Shown: piece by piece, positions 1 to 4,945 of the stretch
Numbering within the stretch: position 1 is the stretch's first letter
Layout of the letters: every line of letters begins with the position of its first letter
From: Oscillospiraceae bacterium
GTDB taxonomy: Bacteria > Bacillota_A > Clostridia > Oscillospirales > Ruminococcaceae
Length of the DNA stretch: 9,864 nucleotides
NCBI GenBank assembly: GCA_017848205.1
Contig: JAGDDO010000027.1
Location: 1 to 9,864 of the forward strand
Direction: 5' to 3'
The notes under the pieces: model-generated
The model's database searches: none
What the model saw: only the letters and a program-made list of their open reading frames with translations
What the model was told of the DNA's origin: nothing
Translations under genes and position numbers: made by a program

Positions 1-561
1 ATGCTGGAAGACAACGAAATAATCGATCTTTACTGGGCAAGATCGCAGCGGGCGATAAGTGAAACGGACATAAAATACCGCAGCCGCTGCCTCAGTATAG
101 CGAAAAAGATACTTAATGACAACTCGGATTCGGAAGAATGCCTTAACGATACTTATCTTACTGCGTGGAACAGGATGCCGTCTGAGCGTCCGGATTTTCT
201 CAATGCATTTCTGTTCCGCATTATAAAAAATCACTGCATGAACAGACTGAGATATCTGACAGGTGCCAAAAGAAAGGCTGATGCGGTATTGTCTATCGAC
301 GAACTTGAAGAATGTATCAGCGGAAGATCTGATACCGAGGGTGAATTTGATGAAAACGAGCTTGTAAAAGCACTTAATGAATTTGTCGAGAGCCTTGACA
401 GCGGAAAAAGATTTATTTTCATGAGACGCTACTGGTACCTTGATTCACAGGCACAGATAGCTGAAAAATGCTCCGTTACGGAGGCAAACGTGAAAACGAT
501 CCTTGCAAGACTGCGTAAAAACCTCAGAAGTTTTCTGGACGAGAGGGGGTTCAATGCGTGA
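1..561 (+). CDS. ECF-like RNA polymerase sigma factor (sigma-70 family)
   Basis: This 186-residue protein has the two-domain layout of an ECF-type sigma factor, which directs RNA polymerase to a small set of promoters. Region 2 covers about residues 8-85 (YWARSQRAISETD near the start, then a helix ending FLFRIIKNHCMNRLRY). An acidic linker at about 98-118 (DELEECISGRSDTEGEFDE) leads to region 4 at about 122-180. That contains a helix-turn-helix, AQIAEKCSVTEANVKTILAR, which would read the -35 box. The opening MLEDNEIIDLYW resembles the usual N-terminus of clostridial members, so the ATG at base 1 is probably the true start and the gene complete, although its promoter and ribosome binding site lie outside the window. 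The stop codon overlaps the next gene's start, as expected for a sigma/anti-sigma pair. The regulon is unknown, and the protein lacks the features of SigI of cellulosome regulation. Confidence 0.9.
   Translation: MLEDNEIIDLYWARSQRAISETDIKYRSRCLSIAKKILNDNSDSEECLNDTYLTAWNRMPSERPDFLNAFLFRIIKNHCMNRLRYLTGAKRKADAVLSIDELEECISGRSDTEGEFDENELVKALNEFVESLDSGKRFIFMRRYWYLDSQAQIAEKCSVTEANVKTILARLRKNLRSFLDERGFNA
542..560 (+). promoter_or_regulatory. Ribosome binding site and overlapping GTGA start/stop coupling the sigma and anti-sigma genes
   Basis: A purine-rich Shine-Dalgarno sequence, AGAGGGGG (542-549), lies inside the last codons of the sigma gene, eight bases before a GTG at 558-560. The TGA stop of the sigma gene occupies 559-561, so start and stop share two bases. 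A nearer ATG at 554 runs into a stop after three codons and cannot be the start. This arrangement is typical of translational coupling, which keeps two proteins at matched levels. Confidence 0.8.
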
Positions 562-2339
562 ATAAGGAACAGCTTTTTGATGCGATCGACAAAATCGATG
601 ACAAGTATGTAAGTGAGACCGAAAACTACGATCCGGAAACGATGAAAATAAGAGCGTTTCCGTTTATACACATTATGCCGGCGGTACTGGTAACGGCATC
701 TGCGGCGTCGGTAGTATTAGCTGTTTACCTTGGTTCACAGGTCAAGCCGCCGGGCGATTATGAAATAGATAATTCGGTAACGGAAAGCACGACAAGTGTT
801 TCGGAACAGTATACCAGTGAGGTATCTGATTCTGTTAAACCGGTAACAGAACCGGAAAATGTAACGGATGCAGCGGTGAGCGGGAGTGATGGTTCTTATC
901 CTGCTGATACCGGCAGTTCTGTAACGGAAGTGTCTGCCGGTGCATCCGCTGATCCGAACGTCGTTATAGTGTCCGGAAATACTGCTGTAAGTCCGAAACC
1001 TTCAGCTTCGCCTTCAGGCGGAACAGGTCCTTCCGGTTCGCCGGAAGTAACGCAGACTGAAAGACCGACAAACACACCTACGGCTTCCGCAGCGGTAAAA
1101 CCGACGGTTACAGTGTCGGCGAGTCCGTCACCTACTGCAACGGTAAGACCGACGGTTACACCTACAAGGTCGCCTCAGCCGACAGGATCACCTGAAACGA
1201 CTACAGCGACTTCCTTACCTACTGCAACGGTAAGACCGACAGCCACACCGACCCAGACTCCGACAAGGTCACCTCAGCCGACAAGGACTCCGGGAACGAT
1301 GTCACCGCCTTCATCACCTCCGTCTTCAGCCATACCGACAATGGGACCGACGAGGACGGCTGCTCCGACAATGAATCCGACAAGAACGTCTGCGCCGACA
1401 ATGAATCCGACAAGAACATCTGCGCCAACAATGAGTCCGACAGGAACTTCGGCACCGACGATGGCACCTACAGGAACTTCGGCGCCAACGATGTCTCCGA
1501 CAAGATCACCGTATCCGACATCACAGCCGACAGAGAGCAGAACAGATGCTCCGGATCCGACATCACAACCAACACACAGCGGAACATATGGTCCGAAACC
1601 AACAATGACTCCTACATCAGCACCAACGTTGTCTCCAACCGGAACATCAGCGCCAACATCAATGCCGACAGGATATTATCCTACATCAGCACCGACAATG
1701 GGACCGACTGGAGCACCGGTAACATCACATCCGACTGGTGCACCGACTATGTCACCGACCGATTATCCGACAGGTGCACCGCATGGACCTTCAGATCAGG
1801 AATTACGTCCGACTAGTGCACCGGTTACTGATCCTGTGCCTGAAGTTATTTTAAGTAACTCTGCTTCACTTAAAAACTTTATAAGGGTTATCAACGACCG
1901 CAGATATGATAATGACGGATACAGCCAGAATTTACATGATGCAGCTGAAAAGATCAGTTCTGAAGGATTCTTCTACGTTCCGGAAAACGACGGATTTGAA
2001 AACAGTGAGGTTGTTATGGTATCAACTGCTGATTCTGTTGATGCAGGTCTTGTGTACTATGCAAACAGAGGCGGATATTTATGCAGTATCGGTGTTTATT
2101 CTGTTGATGAAGATACTTTCGCACAGTCAGAAAACGAAAGAGCTTATATAAGAAACCGTTACGGCGAATATGAAGGCAATACGTACAAGCTTGACAGCAG
2201 CAATGTACGGTATAACAACGAAGGCGCGTTCTTCTTCATTGATGACACGCACTACTGCTATATCAGATCATCGCTTGAAGACACTGAACTTAAGAAAATT
2301 ATAAATGATCTGTCATTTACAAAGATCGATGTAGACTGA
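558..2339 (+). CDS. Probable membrane-anchored anti-sigma factor with a long Pro/Thr/Ser-rich extracellular stalk
   Basis: This 593-residue protein starts with GTG and is coupled to the sigma gene. The short N-terminus, MNKEQLFDAIDKIDDKYVSE, resembles the cytoplasmic start of anti-sigma partners in clostridial sigma operons and would bind the sigma factor. One membrane span follows at about residues 37-58 (PAVLVTASAASVVLAVYLGS). Outside the cell come a Ser/Thr/Val-rich stretch (about 70-150) and a Pro/Thr/Ser stalk (about 150-425) containing decapeptide repeats such as PTMNPTRTSA. A globular C-terminal domain (about 430-593) has mixed hydrophobic and charged sequence and many aromatic residues (YYANRGGYLCSIGVY, FFFIDDTHYCYIRS). 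I do not recognise that last domain. The architecture resembles the RsgI type of sensor, in which an outer domain reports an extracellular ligand to a sigma factor, but no carbohydrate-binding module is identifiable. The anti-sigma role rests mainly on gene context and is inferred. Confidence 0.75.
   Translation: MNKEQLFDAIDKIDDKYVSETENYDPETMKIRAFPFIHIMPAVLVTASAASVVLAVYLGSQVKPPGDYEIDNSVTESTTSVSEQYTSEVSDSVKPVTEPENVTDAAVSGSDGSYPADTGSSVTEVSAGASADPNVVIVSGNTAVSPKPSASPSGGTGPSGSPEVTQTERPTNTPTASAAVKPTVTVSASPSPTATVRPTVTPTRSPQPTGSPETTTATSLPTATVRPTATPTQTPTRSPQPTRTPGTMSPPSSPPSSAIPTMGPTRTAAPTMNPTRTSAPTMNPTRTSAPTMSPTGTSAPTMAPTGTSAPTMSPTRSPYPTSQPTESRTDAPDPTSQPTHSGTYGPKPTMTPTSAPTLSPTGTSAPTSMPTGYYPTSAPTMGPTGAPVTSHPTGAPTMSPTDYPTGAPHGPSDQELRPTSAPVTDPVPEVILSNSASLKNFIRVINDRRYDNDGYSQNLHDAAEKISSEGFFYVPENDGFENSEVVMVSTADSVDAGLVYYANRGGYLCSIGVYSVDEDTFAQSENERAYIRNRYGEYEGNTYKLDSSNVRYNNEGAFFFIDDTHYCYIRSSLEDTELKKIINDLSFTKIDVD
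1335..1505 (+). repeat. 30-bp in-frame tandem repeats encoding PTMxPTxTSA decapeptides
   Basis: About five and a half copies of a 30-bp unit start at 1335, 1365, 1395, 1425, 1455 and 1485. Each encodes a decapeptide: PTMGPTRTAA, PTMNPTRTSA (twice), PTMSPTGTSA, PTMAPTGTSA and PTMSPTRSPY. Adjacent copies differ by only a few bases, so the array probably arose by recent duplication. More degenerate relatives of the same PT motif extend over about 1000-1830. The unit length is a multiple of three, so copy-number change would lengthen or shorten the stalk without breaking the frame. Confidence 0.85.
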
Positions 2340-2351
2340 CAGAGCCCATCA

Positions 2352-2402
2352 GATCTGAAGAGGAGGAACGGAGAAGATTCGCGAAGACCTCCTCTTAAGA
2401 TC
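2352..2402 (+). repeat. Long inverted repeat downstream of the anti-sigma gene (possible weak terminator)
   Basis: The arms at 2352-2366 (GATCTGAAGAGGAGG) and 2388-2402 (CCTCCTCTTAAGATC) pair over 15 bp with one mismatch, around a 21-base loop containing the palindrome TTCGCGAA. It starts 12 bases after the anti-sigma stop codon, which suits a transcript end, but only a weak, interrupted T-run follows (TCGTTGTTTAAGG). The left arm contains AGGAGG and the right arm its complement. No start codon is near enough for this to control translation. Confidence 0.5.
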
Positions 2403-2409
2403 GTTGTTT

Positions 2410-2515
2410 AAGGAAACGCTGATTTATTCATAAATCAGCATGGGGGTTCGGGGCTAAGAAACCCACCTTCGGAAATCCGGCAAAGCCGGATTTCCGATTT
2501 GATCAGTGTTTCCTT
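2410..2515. mobile_element. 106-bp MITE-like palindromic element with terminal inverted repeats
   Basis: The ends are near-perfect inverted repeats: AAGGAAACGCTGAT at 2410-2423 and ATCAGTGTTTCCTT at 2502-2515, with one difference in 14. Inside are two perfect hairpins. At 2418-2439, GCTGATTTA pairs with TAAATCAGC around TTCA. At 2471-2495, GGAAATCCGGC pairs with GCCGGATTTCC around AAA. The middle (GGGGGTTCGGGGC...AAACCCACC) looks like a third stem that has decayed. No reading frame is present. Size, terminal repeats and lack of coding capacity fit a non-autonomous miniature element or a REP-like structured repeat. No clear target duplication is visible, and other genomic copies cannot be checked here. 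Confidence 0.6.
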
Positions 2516-2531
2516 ATGTGAATGATAATAT

Positions 2532-2537
2532 GAGGAG
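2532..2537 (+). promoter_or_regulatory. Ribosome binding site for the small dockerin gene
   Basis: GAGGAG lies ten bases before the ATG at 2548 and supports that start, which is followed directly by a basic, then hydrophobic, signal peptide. A second purine run, GAGAG at 2540-2544, is too close to be the main site. Confidence 0.65.
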
Positions 2538-2547
2538 TTGAGAGTAC

Positions 2548-3051
2548 ATGAAAAAAACCAGAAAAACAATGTTTACAGCAGCGCTTCTTTCAGCAGCATG
2601 TGCATTGAGTACGGGGTTAAAGGCGAATGAAAGTTTCAAAGCCGCTGACACTTCTGATCAGGGCAATGACGAAACCGCATTTTCAGCTGACAGACTTTCT
2701 GCTGCAGTAGCCGAAACACCGTCACCTCAGGCTATGTATGCCCCTCCATGTGCAAAGGGCGATATGGATTATAATTATGATCTGAATATCGCTGATCTTA
2801 TTATAATGAAGGATTCGACCATTGACTTCCAGAGCGGCAACGTGAATGAGAGCGTGGCGTGGAGCGGTGATCTTAACGGTGATTATGGTCTGGACGGATA
2901 TGACATACTGATGATGCAGCGATATTTAATGGGTATCTCAGAAGATCTGGAAGAACCTCTTCCGCCAGGCTCACACCTTCCGGTGTATAAGGAACCCGAA
3001 TCGATAGCAACAGTGTACGGACCATACCCGGCATACTGGGATAAAAACTAA
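2548..3051 (+). CDS. Small secreted dockerin-domain protein without a catalytic module
   Basis: This 167-residue protein begins with a Gram-positive signal peptide (KKTRK, then a hydrophobic core TMFTAALLSAACALSTGL; cleavage is likely near residues 25-27). A low-complexity stretch (about 28-68) precedes a type I-like dockerin at about 70-131. The dockerin has two EF-hand-like calcium loops: GDMDYNYDLNIADL (71-84) and GDLNGDYGLDGYDIL (107-121), the latter followed by the helix MMQRYLMGI. Dockerins bind cohesins on scaffoldins and so attach a protein to the cellulosome or cell surface. There is no room for an enzyme domain. The C-terminal 36 residues are rich in Pro and Tyr (PLPPGSHLPVYKEPES...YGPYPAYWDKN) and resemble nothing I know. 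The first loop and its insertion (IDFQSGNVNESVAW between repeats) are less canonical than the second. The protein may be an adaptor, a competitor for cohesin sites or a peptide carrier. The gene is followed by a parS-like palindrome and a strong terminator. Confidence 0.8.
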   Translation: MKKTRKTMFTAALLSAACALSTGLKANESFKAADTSDQGNDETAFSADRLSAAVAETPSPQAMYAPPCAKGDMDYNYDLNIADLIIMKDSTIDFQSGNVNESVAWSGDLNGDYGLDGYDILMMQRYLMGISEDLEEPLPPGSHLPVYKEPESIATVYGPYPAYWDKN

Positions 3052-3072
3052 ACGTTCCACGTGGAACATTTA
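3049..3072. promoter_or_regulatory. Near-perfect 24-bp palindrome with a parS-like core
   Basis: The core GTTCCACGTGGAAC (3054-3067) is a perfect 14-bp palindrome. With its flanks the symmetry extends from 3049 to 3072 with one mismatched pair (C3053/A3068). The chromosomal ParB site parS has the consensus TGTTTCACGTGAAACA, with tolerated C-for-T and matching G-for-A variants. The 16-mer here (3053-3068) differs from that consensus only at its first base and at those two variable positions. It overlaps the stop codon of the dockerin gene. If functional it would nucleate ParB/Spo0J for origin segregation. No parA or parB gene is in the window, so this is a sequence-match call. Confidence 0.5.
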
Positions 3073-3106
3073 AAAATCCTCTGTGAAATTTCACGGAGGA
3101 TTTTTT
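3072..3106 (+). terminator. Strong bidirectional Rho-independent terminator
   Basis: A 17-bp arm (3072-3088) pairs with 3089-3105 with a single T-G wobble. Its centre is CCTCTGTGAAATTTCACGGAGG, followed by six T residues on the plus strand. On the other strand a matching T-run (the complement of A3072-3076) follows the same stem. It can therefore end both the plus-strand dockerin gene (stop at 3051) and the convergent minus-strand dockerin gene (stop at 3183). Confidence 0.9.
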
Positions 3107-3109
3107 CAG

Positions 3110-3180
3110 GTGTGTCGGGCATGACGCACAGCCAGCCGGTGAAAGTCCCTGATCCGCCCGACAGTGGGAAGTAATTAGCC
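3110..3180 (+). mobile_element. 5' fragment of a group IIC intron (domain I start), truncated
   Basis: The stretch begins GTGTGTCGGGCATGACGCAC and contains GGTGAAAGTCCC and then GGGAAGTAATTAGCC. As I recall it, the Oceanobacillus iheyensis group IIC intron opens with the same blocks in the same order and spacing: GUGUG, GGCAUG, GGUGAGAGUCCC, GAAGUAA and UUAGCC. A 7-bp stem, GTCGGGC (3114-3120) with GCCCGAC (3156-3162), supports a folded RNA. Group IIC introns characteristically insert just past terminator hairpins, and this starts three bases after the T-run of the terminator at 3072-3106. Only about 70 bases remain: no intron reverse transcriptase, domain V or 3' end follows, because the 3' end of the next gene starts at 3183. 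A cobalamin riboswitch also has GGTGAAAGTCC, but no B12 gene lies downstream. Confidence 0.65.
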
Positions 3181-3182
3181 TC

Positions 3183-4571
3183 CTACCCGATTACTTCAGG
3201 TATGATCAGCAGCTTATCGTCTTCTATTGTCAGTTTTCCGATAATATCATAATCAGACCATATATCGTATGCACTAACATTCGAAAGTTGCTCTGCAAAT
3301 AATTCTTCGTTTTTAAATGAAAGATGGTACTGCTGATAGTCGTCTGCGAGCCTGTATGATTTGTTATTAAAGATATCATAAACCTGTATGAAATAGCCGT
3401 TGATTTCTTCGTCCTGATTAAATATTGAAGCCGCTATTTCAGGATGTCCGTCACCGTTTATATCAGTAGAGAAAGCGTTGAATATTCCCTGTGGCATTAC
3501 ATTTTTTTCGGTTTTCATTCCATCAGATATTTCTGATATGACGATACCGTTTTTATCAAAAAAACGATTATTATATGTATATCCAGTCCATGTTATAGTT
3601 GTGTCAGGAAATTCTTCAAAAGAATAGCTTTCATTTACTTCAAGTGGAATTACTTCGTGTGATTTAAAATCTGTTTTCCATGGAGTTTTTTGTTTTATAG
3701 CCATAACAGCAAGCTGTTTTAACATGTCACATATGGTAGTGTTTGTATAAAATCCTGTACCGTTAATTACAAGATGCTGTTCATGTACTTGTAATAACAG
3801 GTTCTGTTCATTTGGGCGTGTTATATTAAAAATAATAAAATCAGCGCTTGACAGCATGTATGAATCATTTTTTCGATATTGTTCATTTAACTGCAGCACA
3901 CGGATAAGTTCTTTTATCTGCATGTCAGATAAACTGGTATAAGCTTTATCTGTTGCTCTTTTTACTTCGACTGATGTTATGGTTTCAGGATTTATAGCGT
4001 TTATCTCTGCTTTTGCGTTATGTTCTGTTTCACTGGTGTTTAATTCGTCAAGCAGTATTTGTTTTAACATACAAAAATCTGCAACATCAGCTTTTCTGTT
4101 GTTATTTATATCAGCAGCCATCCAGCCTGTTAGATTATTGTTCTGAATACCAAGAAGCCATTTTCGGAAAAGAACAAGATCTTCAGAATTGAATTTATAG
4201 TCCCTGTTGACATCTCCGGAAACCGGACTTACAAGTTCTTCTGGTTTGAATAAACCATCTGAAAACTGAATTTTTACAACTGTATGATCAGCGTTATTGT
4301 CCTTAAGCTCATTTAATATTTCAGAAAATATTAATGGACGGTCATATTTTTCATTGCCTTCAGGAGTTTTTGAAAAAGTGACCATAACTGTTCCGTTTGA
4401 CTGGATCTCAACGTTAGCTTTATCAGGATAACTTGTATTTATGTATTTCTGGATAATAGATGCTATCTGCACTTTGTTAGTTACAGTTTCAGCTTTTACG
4501 GAAAAATCGGAAACAGTAATATTACTGACGGCTAATGCAAGGCATAAAAACAAACTTATTTTCTTTTTCAT
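3183..4571 (-). CDS. Secreted dockerin protein with C-terminal FG-GAP-like calcium motif
   Basis: This 462-residue protein is taken from the ATG at 4571, preceded by GGAGGAG at a seven-base spacing. An ATG seven codons upstream (4592) lacks such a site and would spoil the signal peptide. The signal peptide is MKKKISLFLCLALAVSNITVS, cleaved near residues 27-28 (VKA). An unrecognised N-terminal region (about 30-115) leads to a dockerin at about 119-176, with loops GDVNRDYKFNSEDL and ADINNNRKADVADF, both followed by leucine-rich helices. The dockerin is internal rather than terminal. A second unrecognised region covers about 185-290. The C-terminal part has STDINGDGHPEIAASIF (about 368-384), a DxNGDGxPE calcium loop of the FG-GAP/VCBS type. 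No glycosidase catalytic residues are evident. A likely role is a cell-surface or cellulosome-associated structural or binding protein. It is convergent with the preceding dockerin gene and shares its terminator. Confidence 0.8.
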   Translation of the reverse strand: MKKKISLFLCLALAVSNITVSDFSVKAETVTNKVQIASIIQKYINTSYPDKANVEIQSNGTVMVTFSKTPEGNEKYDRPLIFSEILNELKDNNADHTVVKIQFSDGLFKPEELVSPVSGDVNRDYKFNSEDLVLFRKWLLGIQNNNLTGWMAADINNNRKADVADFCMLKQILLDELNTSETEHNAKAEINAINPETITSVEVKRATDKAYTSLSDMQIKELIRVLQLNEQYRKNDSYMLSSADFIIFNITRPNEQNLLLQVHEQHLVINGTGFYTNTTICDMLKQLAVMAIKQKTPWKTDFKSHEVIPLEVNESYSFEEFPDTTITWTGYTYNNRFFDKNGIVISEISDGMKTEKNVMPQGIFNAFSTDINGDGHPEIAASIFNQDEEINGYFIQVYDIFNNKSYRLADDYQQYHLSFKNEELFAEQLSNVSAYDIWSDYDIIGKLTIEDDKLLIIPEVIG

Positions 4572-4578
4572 AATGAAA

Positions 4579-4585
4579 CTCCTCC
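4579..4585 (-). promoter_or_regulatory. Ribosome binding site deciding the start of the minus-strand dockerin gene
   Basis: Read on the minus strand this is GGAGGAG, seven bases upstream of the ATG at 4571. It lies downstream of the alternative ATG at 4592, so it can only serve the inner start. Confidence 0.85.
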
Positions 4586-4636
4586 AGATCATATTATTTT
4601 TCCACGCAGATCAATGACTATATTTTGCTTATGTAT

Positions 4637-4665
4637 ATTATACACACGAACTCCATAAATGTCTT
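4637..4665 (-). promoter_or_regulatory. Sigma-A-type promoter of the minus-strand dockerin gene
   Basis: On the minus strand there is a -35 box AAGACA (4660-4665; four of six consensus bases), a 17-bp spacer and a perfect -10 box TATAAT (4637-4642). Upstream of the -35 box is a very A/T-rich tract with the perfect 16-bp palindrome A7-TA-T7 at 4678-4693, which could act as an UP element or bent DNA. The expected transcript starts near 4630, leaving a leader of about 60 bases. Confidence 0.7.
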
Positions 4666-4759
4666 AGTTTATTTTCGAAAAAAATATTTTTTTGCCGAAG
4701 TTTGTTAAATGCTTATAAGCAGATTGGTCATATTATGGTACAGATGTACAAACAGAAAT

Positions 4760-4780
4760 GGTGGTGCCTTCGGCACAATT
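4760..4780. repeat. Copy A of a 21-bp hairpin repeat flanking the ATPase gene
   Basis: The sequence GGTGGTGCCTTCGGCACAA plus TT contains the stem GTGCC/GGCAC, closed by a UUCG-type loop. It matches copy B at 6203-6223 in 20 of 21 bases and in the same orientation. The two copies bracket the ATPase gene and its promoter. Confidence 0.6.
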
Positions 4781-4781
4781 G

Positions 4782-4835
4782 AAAAAACAGCTGCACTTTG
4801 CGTGCAACTGTTTTGAAAAAGAGATTTTTTCAAAA
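4782..4835. repeat. Two adjacent inverted repeats, possibly a terminator
   Basis: The first has arms AAAACAG-C-TGCAC (4784-4796) and GTGCA-A-CTGTTTT (4802-4814), pairing over 12 of 13 positions. It is followed on the minus strand by a six-T run and on the plus strand by TTTT. The second has arms TTTTGAAAAA (4811-4820) and TTTTTCAAAA (4826-4835) around GAGAT. They share the central TTTT, so only one can form at a time in an RNA. Their shape suits a terminator insulating the ATPase promoter, but no gene that would need ending here is visible on either side. Confidence 0.5.
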
Positions 4836-4845
4836 TCATTTTCAC

Positions 4846-4870
4846 TTAAAAACGTAAAATACGTTTTTAA
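4846..4870. promoter_or_regulatory. Perfect 11-bp-arm palindrome abutting the ATPase promoter (candidate operator)
   Basis: TTAAAAACGTA (4846-4856) and TACGTTTTTAA (4860-4870) are exact inverted repeats around AAA. The right arm ends two bases before the -35 box at 4873. A dimeric regulator binding here could activate or repress the ATPase promoter. No regulator gene is present in the window. Confidence 0.5.
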
Positions 4871-4872
4871 AG

Positions 4873-4901
4873 TTGAAATTTAACAGATAAAGTGCTATAA
4901 T
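4873..4901 (+). promoter_or_regulatory. Strong sigma-A-type promoter of the ATPase gene
   Basis: TTGAAA (4873-4878), a 17-bp spacer ending in the extended -10 element TGC, and a perfect TATAAT (4896-4901). Transcription should begin near 4908, about 38 bases before the start codon. A weak Shine-Dalgarno, TGGAGTG at 4932-4938, follows at a normal distance. Confidence 0.8.
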
Positions 4902-4945
4902 CATATTATAAAATCAGTTTTTCTGTTGATATGGAGTGAAAGCTA

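Noticed and set aside
1219..1467. Minus-strand frame rich in LSDSL repeats
   Set aside because: It is simply the complement of the PT-repeat array in another frame.
2499..2529. Promoter for the small dockerin gene (TTGATC, GATAAT)
   Set aside because: The spacer is 19 bases and the expected start would fall inside the ribosome binding site, leaving no leader. I could not define a convincing promoter for this gene.
3110..3180. Cobalamin riboswitch
   Set aside because: GGTGAAAGTCC and a CCGCC block recall the B12 box region, but the full order of blocks fits a group IIC intron better. The element follows a terminator and leads into the 3' end of a convergent gene, not a B12 gene.
4711..4720. 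Perfect 10-bp palindrome GCTTATAAGC
   Set aside because: It is short and in very AT-rich DNA between two promoters. A palindrome of this size is not rare by chance, and it has no positional relation to either -35 box.
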